Below are positions 32,719 to 41,828 of a DNA stretch of 64,000 bases, one piece after another. The stretch is from Niabella agricola (GTDB taxonomy: Bacteria > Bacteroidota > Bacteroidia > Chitinophagales > Chitinophagaceae). The stretch covers positions 558,001 to 622,000 of the forward strand of contig NZ_JAJHIZ010000003.1 in the NCBI RefSeq assembly GCF_021538615.1. Direction: 5' to 3'. How positions within the stretch are numbered: position 1 is the stretch's first letter; every line of letters starts with the position of its first letter. Under the pieces are notes generated by a model. That model did no database searches, was not told where the DNA came from, and saw nothing but the letters and a program-made list of their open reading frames with translations. The translations under genes were made by a program, and so were the position numbers.

Positions 32719-32951
32719 TGTTCAATGATTTAATAACTGCTACAGTAACATATAAAATACAACCCAGGTGCAGTTATGCAGCGTGCTTCATCTGTCGGGC
32801 GGCATCCACAGGAAAGATACAAAACAAAAGCAAGAATTGCCATCCGCTCCGGTCGCACCTACAAACCTGCGGCATAACGGCTTGCATAAAAAAACATGAT
32901 GCTTGTGCCCGTCCCGCTTTTGTTATTTTTGGGTTACAATTTACAACAAAT

Positions 32952-34448
32952 ATGAAGAAATATATTATGGCATTGCTGGTAACGGCGCTTGTTCCGTTGG
33001 CCCTGCATGCGCAGCTCTTGATCCATAAGGACCCGGCGATAGAAAAAATGGTCGCCGCCGTATCAGCCGATTCTCTCAGATCCTGTATTAATGCACTGGC
33101 GGGCTTTAAGACAAGACATACATTGAGTACCCAGAAGGATCCCGCTGGAGGCATCGGTGCAGCACAGCAATGGGTACTTCATAAATTCCGGCAATTTGCT
33201 GCCGCCTCCGGCGAAAGGCTTTCTGCCTTTATCGATACCGTCACGTATAGGCCAGATGGTAAAAGAGTGGACCGGCCTTTTGTATTAGGGAACGTGATGG
33301 GCATTTTAAAAGGCACCGATCCGCTCGACCGGCGCATACTGATGATCACCGGGCACCTCGACAGCCGGCGCAGTGATGTGATGGACCGTGCGGGCATTGC
33401 ACCCGGTGCCAATGACGACGGAAGTGGTGTGGCGGCCCTTTTGGAGTGCGCCCGGATCATGAGCCGGCAACCGCCGCCGGTAACGGTTGTTTTTGTAGCT
33501 ACTTCGGGCGAAGAACAGGGACTGCTGGGGGCACGTTTCCTGGCAGACCAGGTAACAACAAAAAACTGGCAGCTGGAAGCATTACTGAACAATGATATCA
33601 TTGGAAGCAATCACAGCAATGAAACCAGGATCGTCAACAATACCCAGGTGCGCGTTTTCAGCGAAGGGCTTCCATTAAATGCCAACCGGGATGATCTTCT
33701 GAAGATCCGTTCCCTGGGTTTGGAAAACGATGGTGCTCCCCGGCAACTGGCGCGTTACTTTAAGGAAACAGGCGAACGTTACATCGACCATATGACCGTA
33801 AAGCTGGTATACCGCAATGACCGTTTTCTCCGCAACGGCGATCAAAGTCCTTTTGTTGAAAAAGGATATACAGCTGTACGGATTACGGAAATGAATGAAA
33901 ACTTTGAACATCAGCATCAGGACCTCCGCACAGAAAGAGCAGTTCCGTATGGCGACCTGCCCGAGTTTATGGACTTCGAATACCTGAGAAAGAATACCGC
34001 CCTCAACCTCGCAACATTGACCAATCTGGCAAAGGCGCCATCGGTGCCGCAAAACGTTGTATACATTACCCGGGGCCTGGAAAATTCAACGACTATCAAG
34101 TGGAACCCTCCTGCTACGGGCGCCTGCGCGGGTTATTACCTGCTGATGCGGGAAACCAGCAGCCCGCAGTGGGAGAAAAAGATCTTCACCGCTGCAACCA
34201 CCATCACCGTTCCGTATTCAAAAGATAATTATTTTTTTGCAGTACAATCGGTAAGCGCAGCTGGTAATGAAAGTCTGCCGGCATTACCAGGGCTACCCGG
34301 TAACGCATATAAAAAAGCTGTACCAAATTTCTCACCCATCGATTCTCCGTCAAGGATGATTTTGATACAGCTTTCTTTAATAACGCGAAGAATGTTATTT
34401 TACATTCGCGCTTACGATCTTGGCCAGGTCGAACATAGACACCTGTGA
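32952..34448 (+). CDS. Secreted M28-family zinc metallopeptidase
   Basis: 498 residues from MKKYIMALLV with a signal peptide (to LHAQ). The peptidase domain has the zinc ligands and catalytic residues in ITGHLDSR, GANDDGSGVAALLE and ATSGEEQGLLGARFL, followed by NNDIIGSN and MNENFEHQHQD, consistent with an aminopeptidase. The region about 385-475 looks like a fibronectin III-like domain (VPQNVVYITRGLENSTTIKW, YFFAVQSVSAAGNES). The long upstream open frame from 32718 lacks signal-like character and is not used. Its 3' end overlaps the convergent SWIB gene by 54 bp. Confidence 0.88.
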   Translation: MKKYIMALLVTALVPLALHAQLLIHKDPAIEKMVAAVSADSLRSCINALAGFKTRHTLSTQKDPAGGIGAAQQWVLHKFRQFAAASGERLSAFIDTVTYRPDGKRVDRPFVLGNVMGILKGTDPLDRRILMITGHLDSRRSDVMDRAGIAPGANDDGSGVAALLECARIMSRQPPPVTVVFVATSGEEQGLLGARFLADQVTTKNWQLEALLNNDIIGSNHSNETRIVNNTQVRVFSEGLPLNANRDDLLKIRSLGLENDGAPRQLARYFKETGERYIDHMTVKLVYRNDRFLRNGDQSPFVEKGYTAVRITEMNENFEHQHQDLRTERAVPYGDLPEFMDFEYLRKNTALNLATLTNLAKAPSVPQNVVYITRGLENSTTIKWNPPATGACAGYYLLMRETSSPQWEKKIFTAATTITVPYSKDNYFFAVQSVSAAGNESLPALPGLPGNAYKKAVPNFSPIDSPSRMILIQLSLITRRMLFYIRAYDLGQVEHRHL

Positions 34449-34826
34449 TTTGCCGCCAAACAAGGTTTTTAATTTATCATCGGCATTGATCATTCTCTTA
34501 TTTGCCGCATCCTGTAAGCCTTGCTTTTTAATATATGCCCATATTTTTTTGATGATGTCCGGGCGGGATGCTGGTTTGTTACCGATCACAGCTGCCAATG
34601 CAGGACTGGGTGTAAGCGGTTGTAACAGGGCCGGGTTTATCTTTCTTTTTTTCTTTGGAGCGGCTTTCTTTGCAGCTACTTTTTTGGGTGCTGCTTTCTT
34701 AGCCGCAGCTTTTTTGGGAGCCGCTTTTTTTACGGGTGCTTTTGCTGCTTTCTTAGGAGCGGCCTTTTTTGCGGCTGCTTTTTTGGGAGCTGCTTTTTTT
34801 GCAGTGGTTTTTTTTGCTGTTGCCAT
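34395..34826 (-). CDS. SWIB/MDM2-domain protein with histone-H1-like Lys/Ala-rich tail
   Basis: 143 residues. Residues 1-62 are repeats of the type KKAAPKKAAAKKAAPKK, strongly basic and like histone H1 tails. Residues about 65-143 form a SWIB domain (LLQPLTPSPALAAVIGNK, IIKKIWAYIKKQGLQD, INADDKLKTLFGGKSQVSMFDLAKIV). Such proteins in Bacteroidota and Chlamydiae are thought to be nucleoid-associated. The tail DNA is itself repetitive and may vary between strains. The stop overlaps the end of the M28 gene on the other strand. Confidence 0.9.
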   Translation of the reverse strand: MATAKKTTAKKAAPKKAAAKKAAPKKAAKAPVKKAAPKKAAAKKAAPKKVAAKKAAPKKKRKINPALLQPLTPSPALAAVIGNKPASRPDIIKKIWAYIKKQGLQDAANKRMINADDKLKTLFGGKSQVSMFDLAKIVSANVK

Positions 34827-35227
34827 GATAATGGGTTAAAGTTTGAAATTAAAATAACCCAATAAAGTTAGCTAAAACATCGATTAAAAAGCAAACATAT
34901 CGGACCGGATTTTAAGCGGCGGCTCTGTTAAGCAATAACTGCCGCCGCTCTCTGCCGCAGGTATCCCCTTTAACAATGGAACTCCGCGGAAAACCATTAC
35001 CATGTATTACAGGCAAAAAATCGAGAAAAAAAATGCCGCCGGATAAGAGCAACACCACCGAACACCCCAATAACCAACTGAAAAACAATCATATAAACCT
35101 CATTCAGCGACCGACTGCTTGCCGCAGTCCTGGTGAATTGAATTTATCTTTATCACCCGGGCCCCAGCCTATCCTATCCAAGCTACACCACACCTGCTGA
35201 CGGTTCGCCTCTGTTCATGCCTGTAAC
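34827..35227. other. 401 bp intergenic region with a long perfect inverted repeat
   Basis: AGCGGCGGC (34915-34923) and GCCGCCGCT (34941-34949) form a 9 bp GC stem, and the loop holds a second stem GTTA/TAAC. No T-run follows on either strand. It stands between divergent genes (SWIB and the GH28-like gene), so it is more likely a protein-binding or cruciform site than a terminator. No ORF is supported here. Confidence 0.4.
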
Positions 35228-36706
35228 ATGAGAACAATCCGGTTTCAAAATGATAAAAAATCGTGGTTTCATCAGCCTTTAATATCTTTATCAGAATCCC
35301 AAAAAACGATGCGAATGCCAGATCAGCCACCGCAACCAAACAAAAATCCCTGCTCCCGAATTTATCTCTATTTTATTGCAGGTCTTTTAAACGGACTGAA
35401 AACACAATTCCTGAGGACCCGGAATTTATCGTATTTTCTTGCCCTTTGGCAGCTTTCTTTAGCCACGGCAAACGCAGCAAGGCCCATTACGCCCAATGAT
35501 TTTAAGGGAACAGATACCGAACGCATTCAAAAAGCGATCGACCGGGCAAGACAGTCGGCAAAAACGATCACCATCCCCGCATTTAATGCTAATGGCTCCA
35601 CTATCTGGAAAATTGACAAAGCCATCCTCCTGCCTTCAGATATGACCGTCGTACTGGATAACTGTGTGCTTCAATTATCCGACAGCTGCCGCGACAACCT
35701 GTTTCGCAGTGATAATACCGGAGCAGGTATTACCCACCCCGTATGGAATAAAAACATTGCATTGATCGGGATCGGTAATGTTATTTTAAAAGGAGCTGAT
35801 AACCCAAGGGCTACCGGTGACGGTTTGCGCAGACTGGTTCCTGCCGATGAAGCCAATCGTAGCAGGGAACGCATCAGTTATGGAAGCGATGCGGGGAAGC
35901 CCGGAAGAAAACAGCTTTCCGACTGGCGGAATTTTATGATCCTGATGGCCTATGTGGATGGCTTTAAACTGAAGAATATCCGGTTTGAATATGCGCACGC
36001 CTGGGCTGTAACCTTCGAACGGGTGCATCATGCAGAACTTTCGGATCTGACGTTTTTTACACCGCAGTTCCGGTGGATCAGGGGAGAAAAAGTTGCTACT
36101 TATAATAATGATGCCATCAATTTGAGAGAGGGCTGCAAATATTTCCACATCAACAATATCACCGGAATCAATGGCGATGACTGCATTGCTTTATCGGCGC
36201 TTGACCTCGGTGCTGCCTATCATACAAACGGGAACCTTTATTCCTACCAGGCCACTTCCACCAAACACAATGGCATTGAAGATGATATTGAACATATTCA
36301 TATCACGAACATAAAAACAAACTATACAGGAGTGGCCATGCGGGCAAGCGACAGCGCCAGCATCCACCATATTTTTATCAACGGCGTCACTACCATTACA
36401 GACCCGGAAATACCACCGCCTTACAAGGGCAGTCCTTACACGATCCTGCTCGGAAATGTTGGGTACGGACAACCACCCATTGCCTATAAGATCCATCACA
36501 TCTATGTTTCCAATATTATCGGGGATGGGTTGAATTTGATTGAAGTAAAATCGCCGGTTGCCGATTGTGTATTTATGAATGGCGTTTATACCGGTTCAAA
36601 AGCAGCAAGCGCCATTACGTATCAGGGGGAAGCCCAGGTGCTGAGCCGGCATGTCCGGGAAATGAACCTTATAAAAACAGATGCTACATTAAGTACCTCC
36701 CTGTAA
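35228..36706 (+). CDS. GH28-like parallel beta-helix protein (pectin/rhamnogalacturonan hydrolase-like)
   Basis: 492 residues. An N-terminal hydrophobic stretch (NLSYFLALWQLSLATANA, about 67-84) is the probable signal, preceded by an unusually long N-terminal region; an ATG at 35309 is an alternative start. The beta-helix shows GH28-like catalytic elements: NNDAINLREGC and INGDDCIALSAL. The usual third motif (GHG) and the RIK motif are not visible; YTGVAMRASDSASI stands at the corresponding place. It may therefore be an altered polygalacturonase-like enzyme or a different specificity. It lies near the kinase, isomerase and aldolase set. Confidence 0.7.
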   Translation: MRTIRFQNDKKSWFHQPLISLSESQKTMRMPDQPPQPNKNPCSRIYLYFIAGLLNGLKTQFLRTRNLSYFLALWQLSLATANAARPITPNDFKGTDTERIQKAIDRARQSAKTITIPAFNANGSTIWKIDKAILLPSDMTVVLDNCVLQLSDSCRDNLFRSDNTGAGITHPVWNKNIALIGIGNVILKGADNPRATGDGLRRLVPADEANRSRERISYGSDAGKPGRKQLSDWRNFMILMAYVDGFKLKNIRFEYAHAWAVTFERVHHAELSDLTFFTPQFRWIRGEKVATYNNDAINLREGCKYFHINNITGINGDDCIALSALDLGAAYHTNGNLYSYQATSTKHNGIEDDIEHIHITNIKTNYTGVAMRASDSASIHHIFINGVTTITDPEIPPPYKGSPYTILLGNVGYGQPPIAYKIHHIYVSNIIGDGLNLIEVKSPVADCVFMNGVYTGSKAASAITYQGEAQVLSRHVREMNLIKTDATLSTSL

Positions 36707-36805
36707 GATGAAGGTACGCTTCTATTCTAAGATGAACCTGCTCCCGTGTTGATGCGGCCGGTGTCGTCTGAATTCAACCGGGGTATTTCTTGAGGGTCTT
36801 GTTTG

Positions 36806-38224
36806 TTATATAATAACAGCGGAGCCGGCACCCGCCTTTTGACTGGAAATCTGCTTTAGATGGAACAGCTCAGGTGGAACCGGCAACCGGTTCCAATACC
36901 GGTGCAATACCAGGGCTGCCCCCAATGCCGTCCCCTGGTTCATGGCAGCAGCAAATACTTCCTGTTGTGAAAATTCCTGCGCCAGCAGGTACATAAACAG
37001 TTCGTTCTTACTAAATCCCCCATCTACATAGATGCTTTTTACCGGGCTGTCTGCAATTACGAGTTGGGAAGAAGCCTTTTGCTGCAGCACCAGATCCATC
37101 ATCAACCGATAGTAGGCGGCCTCAGGCGTTTTAAAGGTGTTTAGCTCCCGCCGCCGGAACTTGCAGGGCACCGTGGCCCCGAGGTCGCTGCCGGCATTTC
37201 CGTCTGCACCCTTCACCTCTCCCATTGCTTCCAGCATAGAAGGTTCTGCTGTTACAGATTTATAAAAATCAGGAGATATATTAAAATGATCGGCGATGCG
37301 CTTTACCTGCTGTTCATGGTCATTTCCCAAAAACAACATCGATACCCTTACCGGGCGGCCCTGGCAGGTAAGATAACTGAGACCGCCGTTTGCAAGGGCT
37401 GTTTTATCCGGCAACTGCTGGTTAAAGGGATTCAGACTAATAGCCCAGGTACCTGTAGACAGGATCATAAAGGGCCCGGTAAAGGTTTGCAGGTAAGGAA
37501 TCATCGCCGCTGAGCTGTCATGCAGTCCGGTTCCTACCGCGATCCATTCCCCCGTCAGCTCATTTTGTACCATCATAGCAGTATCCCCCGGAGTAATGGG
37601 ACATAACTTATCCAGCAGTCTTTCCTCCTGTATCCAGGTATGATACTGATGCTGCCGGAAGTTCCACATTGCGGAATGGCTGCCAATATGCGTCATTTCT
37701 GCAACCAGCTTTCCTGTAAGCAAAAAGCTCAGGTACTGGGGCAAATGCAGGATTTTTGAAATATCCGCATACAACCCGGGCTTGCTGTTTTTGAGCCAGA
37801 ACAACTGCATCCCCGCATTTAAATGCCCCATGAATGGCGAACAGGTATCCAGTACAAATATAGCTGCACCTCCCCTTCGGTCAGCAAACGCCTGCCACAG
37901 CTCCGCAGGATAAGGTTTCAGGTAATTATAAAGATATCCTACCCGTTTCCCGGCGGCATCCACATATACCAGCGAAGCGCCGTAAGTGGTAAAATTGACG
38001 GCCTTCAGCTGATACACCCGGGAGGCCTTTAATTGCTGGAAATGCTCCAGCATCCACAAAGCAAGCGCATCCAGGTCTTCACAGGGAAAGCCATCGTCAT
38101 CCGCTATTTCCTTAAAAACAACCAGTTCCTCCTTTACAACATGGTATTGCTCGTCAAAGACCAGCATCTTCTTATTGGTCTTTCCGATATCAAAAACAAC
38201 ACTGACAGGTATTCTTGTTTGCAT
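36806..38224 (-). CDS. FGGY-family carbohydrate kinase (rhamnulokinase-like)
   Basis: 472 residues of the FGGY fold. The N-terminal phosphate-binding motif VVFDIGKTNKKMLVFDE, the middle TGLHDSSAAMIPYL with the catalytic Asp, the STGTWAISLNP segment and the C-terminal YVDGGFSKNELFMYLLAQEF are all present. The rhamnulokinase/fuculokinase branch fits best. It is the last gene of the operon aldolase-isomerase-kinase (2 bp gap), so it should phosphorylate the ketose made by the isomerase before aldol cleavage. L-rhamnulose is likely given the GH78 gene nearby, but another deoxy- or branched sugar is possible. Confidence 0.85.
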   Translation of the reverse strand: MQTRIPVSVVFDIGKTNKKMLVFDEQYHVVKEELVVFKEIADDDGFPCEDLDALALWMLEHFQQLKASRVYQLKAVNFTTYGASLVYVDAAGKRVGYLYNYLKPYPAELWQAFADRRGGAAIFVLDTCSPFMGHLNAGMQLFWLKNSKPGLYADISKILHLPQYLSFLLTGKLVAEMTHIGSHSAMWNFRQHQYHTWIQEERLLDKLCPITPGDTAMMVQNELTGEWIAVGTGLHDSSAAMIPYLQTFTGPFMILSTGTWAISLNPFNQQLPDKTALANGGLSYLTCQGRPVRVSMLFLGNDHEQQVKRIADHFNISPDFYKSVTAEPSMLEAMGEVKGADGNAGSDLGATVPCKFRRRELNTFKTPEAAYYRLMMDLVLQQKASSQLVIADSPVKSIYVDGGFSKNELFMYLLAQEFSQQEVFAAAMNQGTALGAALVLHRYWNRLPVPPELFHLKQISSQKAGAGSAVII

Positions 38225-38226
38225 AG

Positions 38227-39201
38227 TTATCCATGTATCAGCTTACGCAGAAACCGGGAGGTTTTCACCGCATCATTCTCGCGGATAAGCGCGTCGATCT
38301 CATCGTAATGCTCCTCCACGATCTGTTCGTATTTTTTCACCCACCAGATGCTTTCCGCAATCGCATCTACTGCGTCCTCCCGGTAGGGATACTGGTCCAT
38401 GGAGATCCAGCCCTCATAACCCGTTTTCTTTAGCCAGAACAGCAGCTCCACATAGGTGGTAAAATGCACGCTGCTTACGATCATATCGTCATCCCAGCTC
38501 CCATGGTTATCATTAAAATGCATATGGTATAACAGGTTGCCGGCCCGTTTTGCCAAAACAACCGCTTCCGCAACATTCTCACCGGCATAAAAGCTGTGTC
38601 CTGTATCAATGGTTATTCCAACATTCTTACAACCGGTTTCTTTTACTGCCAGAATCGTATCGGCCATACGTGCATGATAGGAAAAATTGCGGGGCTCCTT
38701 TGGTTTGTATTCCAGAGCATACCTTAGTGAAGGGAACTCGCTGGCCAGGACCCTTGTGCTTTCTGTAAGCCAGTTCCGTTCCTGGTCGTAATCGGTTGCC
38801 AGTAAATAATCATAGCCATCCTGGCCCAGCCAGAGGTTTACAATATTACAATGCATGGCCAGCGCCACTTCGCTCATCTGCCGCAGATAGTCCAGTGCTG
38901 CCTGCCGCACCTTAGGGTCGATATTCGTAAGACTCCCTTTACCAAAAAGCGGGTTCCCAAAGGTGTCGGGGATGATGCTGGCACAGGCAACACCCGCATC
39001 GTCCAGCCGTTTCTTCATATCCGATACATTATCCGGCCGGATATCCCAGCTGCCCACCAGCTCAATGCCCCGGATCTGCGGCATCCGTTCCAGCGCCTGC
39101 TTTAACATCTCTTCTGAACTGGGGTTTTGCTTATACCCTTTGCAAAAACGATCCCTTGTGTTTCCCAGGTTTCCCAATATAATGGCATATTTATGGCTCA
39201 T
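38227..39201 (-). CDS. TIM-barrel sugar isomerase (xylose isomerase-like/AP endonuclease 2 fold)
   Basis: 324 residues. Metal-binding elements are RYALEYKPKEPRN, GITIDTGHSFYAGEN, MHFNDNHGSWDDDMIVSS and a late Glu/Asp (GWISMDQYP). This is the family containing Pseudomonas-type L-rhamnose isomerase and related aldose-ketose isomerases; the length is less than the 420-430 residues of that enzyme. By position it should supply the ketose for the FGGY kinase. Substrate undetermined; rhamnose is the leading guess. Confidence 0.8.
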   Translation of the reverse strand: MSHKYAIILGNLGNTRDRFCKGYKQNPSSEEMLKQALERMPQIRGIELVGSWDIRPDNVSDMKKRLDDAGVACASIIPDTFGNPLFGKGSLTNIDPKVRQAALDYLRQMSEVALAMHCNIVNLWLGQDGYDYLLATDYDQERNWLTESTRVLASEFPSLRYALEYKPKEPRNFSYHARMADTILAVKETGCKNVGITIDTGHSFYAGENVAEAVVLAKRAGNLLYHMHFNDNHGSWDDDMIVSSVHFTTYVELLFWLKKTGYEGWISMDQYPYREDAVDAIAESIWWVKKYEQIVEEHYDEIDALIRENDAVKTSRFLRKLIHG

Positions 39202-39240
39202 AACAATACGATTCTATACGATGATTGCAAATTGCAGTGC

Positions 39241-40566
39241 TTATATTTTCCATTCGTAGTTTTTCCAACGGCTCATTACCTTACCCAGTGCTTCAATCTC
39301 ATGGTCTTCGATAGGAACCATTGCTCCCAGCGATGCAGACAATATTAATGATTTTGCACTGAATTCCGCCACTTCAAGATAATCAAAAGCCTGTAAGAGT
39401 TTGTTACCGGTAACCAACACGCATTCGTTTTTAATAATCATTACCGGCGCATCTTCCGACATCACCGGTCGCGGTTCGCCTTCTCCGGAAAACAGGCATC
39501 CAAGCTCGTTCATTTGTACATCCTGAAGATAGATCCAGGTTTCGGGTATCGTGCGCACATTAAAACGGGCGCCGGTTATAGCAAAGGAAGTCAGGTAAGT
39601 AGGCTGTGTAATAATAATGGCATTCATCTCCGGGTACTGCTCATAAATGGCTTTATGCAATAACACGGACTTATCCGGTATTTTTCCTTTTTCCCTTTTT
39701 CCATTCCGGATCTGCACCAGATCCTCAGGAGTGAGATCCCATTTAGACAAATGATCCGGCGTAATAATGAAATCATTGCCTTCCCATCTTACCGACATCG
39801 ACCCATATGCGCCTAACATCAGGCCCTGTCGGCAGGCGCGGGTAATAATTTTATGCAGCGCGGTCCGTTTTTCCCGGTTAACCGTTGAAAAGCGCTGCGC
39901 CGACGCTTCCTCGGGCAGGTTGTTATCAAACTGCTTTAAATGCCTTTCGATCACATGTTCGGTCAGGGAATGTGTTGTTCCGATCCTGCTTCCATAGAGG
40001 ATCGATTTCGCAGTAGCCTCCATCAACTCAAACTTCTGGTAAGCATCGGAAATATCGGCTCCGCCAATGACCGTACCATGATTTTCCATAATAACCACAG
40101 AAACGCCGGCCTTAAATTCATCCGCAATATTTTCTCCCAGGGCTTCCGTTCCGGGCATGGCATAGGGCGCGTATCCAATCGACCCGCAAAGTGCGTGTAC
40201 CTGCGGCAGTACACGGGTATCGGGTACTTTACGTACAATACTGAATGCCACAATACCGGGTGGATGCCCATGTATCACAGATCTGATATCCGGGCGTTTT
40301 TTATAAATGGCCCGGTGAAACGGGCACTCCGATGATGGAGGGTGCTTACCAATGACGGTACCATCCTTTTTTACACAAACAATATCCGATGGATCCAATA
40401 CGCCTTTATCAACTCCGGCCGGTGTTATCCAGATATCGCCTTCTTCATCACAAATGGATAAATTACCTCCCGATGTAGTAGTGAGCTTCCGGTCATAAAT
40501 GCGTTTCATCATCAAGGCTATCTGCTCCCGGGGATGCATTGTTTTTGTATTCAGCAAGCGCTCCAT
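39241..40566 (-). CDS. Tandem class II aldolase/adducin-domain protein
   Basis: 441 residues made of two class II aldolase domains. The first (about 10-210) has GGNLSI, the zinc-binding VIHGHPPG and ENHGTVIGG, so it looks active. In the second (about 235-425) the same positions read IITQPTYLT and IKNECVLVTG: the histidine ligands are gone, while the fold (YGSMSVRW, ITPDHLSKWDLTPEDLV) remains. It probably cleaves the ketose-1-phosphate made by the kinase, with the second domain structural or regulatory. First gene of the operon, divergent from the GntR-type regulator. Confidence 0.85.
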   Translation of the reverse strand: MERLLNTKTMHPREQIALMMKRIYDRKLTTTSGGNLSICDEEGDIWITPAGVDKGVLDPSDIVCVKKDGTVIGKHPPSSECPFHRAIYKKRPDIRSVIHGHPPGIVAFSIVRKVPDTRVLPQVHALCGSIGYAPYAMPGTEALGENIADEFKAGVSVVIMENHGTVIGGADISDAYQKFELMEATAKSILYGSRIGTTHSLTEHVIERHLKQFDNNLPEEASAQRFSTVNREKRTALHKIITRACRQGLMLGAYGSMSVRWEGNDFIITPDHLSKWDLTPEDLVQIRNGKREKGKIPDKSVLLHKAIYEQYPEMNAIIITQPTYLTSFAITGARFNVRTIPETWIYLQDVQMNELGCLFSGEGEPRPVMSEDAPVMIIKNECVLVTGNKLLQAFDYLEVAEFSAKSLILSASLGAMVPIEDHEIEALGKVMSRWKNYEWKI

Positions 40567-40582
40567 AAATCGTATTAAATCG

Positions 40583-40604
40583 TTTAAGTACCAACAAACT
40601 TAAA
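40583..40604. promoter_or_regulatory. Candidate operator, TTTAAGT-N8-ACTTAAA
   Basis: A perfect inverted repeat with 7 bp arms, 16 bp upstream of the aldolase-gene start codon, within the divergent region shared with the GntR-type regulator gene. Its size suits a dimeric helix-turn-helix protein. A related GTACTTTTAAATC word lies near 40770 before the regulator gene. Confidence 0.45.
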
Positions 40605-40796
40605 AAAGCTCTGGTGGATTGCTATCCTGCATTGACCCGATGACACAAACCAAAGCAAGGCAATGTTACTGCACAACTGCTGGTTTACATTTCCCTGCTT
40701 AAAACACCCACACTTCAATGCTACCCGCAACGACGCTATTTTTTGCGCTCATGATTTAATAGTATATTGTACTTTTAAATCACCAATTCCTTTTTA

Positions 40797-41828
40797 ATGA
40801 AAAAACAACGTTTGCTGGATTTGATCCATGTAGATCCCTATTCGAGCACGCCAAAATATCTTCAGATCGTTAACGCTGTTCTCAAAGAAATAGAAAAAGG
40901 AACCATAAAAGCGGGTGACTCCATGCCTTCCATCAATGAGTTCAGCATTGAGCTCGATATTGCCCGGGATACGGTAGAACGCGGCTATAAACAACTACGC
41001 CGGCTGGGCATCATCAATGCAGTTCCCAGAAGGGGTTATTTTATTGAAAGCACCGAATTTCAGCGGCCGCTACGGGTATTCCTGCTTTTTAACAAACTAA
41101 GCACCCCCAAAAAAATGGTGTATGATGCACTGGTAAATGAATTAGGAGACAAAGCGGGTATTGATTTTTATATTTACAATAACGATTTCCAATTATTCAA
41201 ACGCCTTCTTTCGGGCAGTAAGGACCATTATACCCATTATGTGATCATTCCACATTTTATTGAGGGAGGTGACCATGCTTATGAGATTATTGATACCATT
41301 CCAAAAGATAAACTGATCCTGCTGGACAAGCTGGTACCGGGCGTACATGGCAGCTATAGCTCCATTTATATCGACTATCAAAACGATATTTACCAGGCGC
41401 TTCATGAAGCGCTTGAACATCTTGAAAAATACCACACCATCAAGCTGATCTTCCCGGACAACAGCTACTATCCGAAAGAAATAAAAAAAGGATTTGCACA
41501 TTTTTGCCAGGACAATGCCTTCTCCTACCGGATCATTCACAATATTGAAAACGAACCCATCAAACAGGGCGAAGTGTACATTAATATGATCGAAGAAGAC
41601 CTGGTTACGCTTATTGAAAAAATACAACCTACCTCCCTGAAAATTGGTGCCCAGGTTGGGATTATTTCCTATAACGAAACGCCGTTCAAGCGGGTAATCC
41701 TTAATGGCATTACAACGATCTCTTCTGATTTTTATGCGATGGGGGTATTAACAGCCCAGGCCATTCTTTCCGGATCTACAGAACGGCAAAAAGTTCCTTT
41801 TAAACTTATCCGCAGACCCTCTTTATAA
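40797..41828 (+). CDS. GntR-type regulator with LacI-like ligand-binding domain
   Basis: 343 residues. The N-terminal winged helix (about 15-85) is GntR-like: LKEIEKGTIKAGDSMPSINEFSIELDIARDTVERGYKQLRRLGI. The C-terminal part (about 90-340) resembles periplasmic-binding/LacI sugar-sensing domains (VFLLFNKLSTPKKMVYDALV, GIISYNETPFKRVILNGITTISSDFYAMGVL). This chimeric type is frequent beside sugar operons in Bacteroidota. It is divergent from the aldolase-isomerase-kinase operon and is the probable sugar-responsive regulator of that operon and itself. Confidence 0.88.
   Translation: MKKQRLLDLIHVDPYSSTPKYLQIVNAVLKEIEKGTIKAGDSMPSINEFSIELDIARDTVERGYKQLRRLGIINAVPRRGYFIESTEFQRPLRVFLLFNKLSTPKKMVYDALVNELGDKAGIDFYIYNNDFQLFKRLLSGSKDHYTHYVIIPHFIEGGDHAYEIIDTIPKDKLILLDKLVPGVHGSYSSIYIDYQNDIYQALHEALEHLEKYHTIKLIFPDNSYYPKEIKKGFAHFCQDNAFSYRIIHNIENEPIKQGEVYINMIEEDLVTLIEKIQPTSLKIGAQVGIISYNETPFKRVILNGITTISSDFYAMGVLTAQAILSGSTERQKVPFKLIRRPSL

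Noticed and set aside
32718..32951. N-terminal extension of the M28 peptidase
   Set aside because: The signal peptide starts at the internal Met at 32952; the upstream 78 codons are Cys-rich and unlike the family.
34640..34826. Tandem DNA repeat as an independent repeat element
   Set aside because: It is the coding DNA of the KKAAPKKA tail of the SWIB protein and keeps that frame.
34420..34839. Plus-strand hydrophobic ORF (GAAFFAAAFLGAAF repeats)
   Set aside because: A mirror of the Lys/Ala-rich tail on the minus strand; the composition is a by-product of the repeats.
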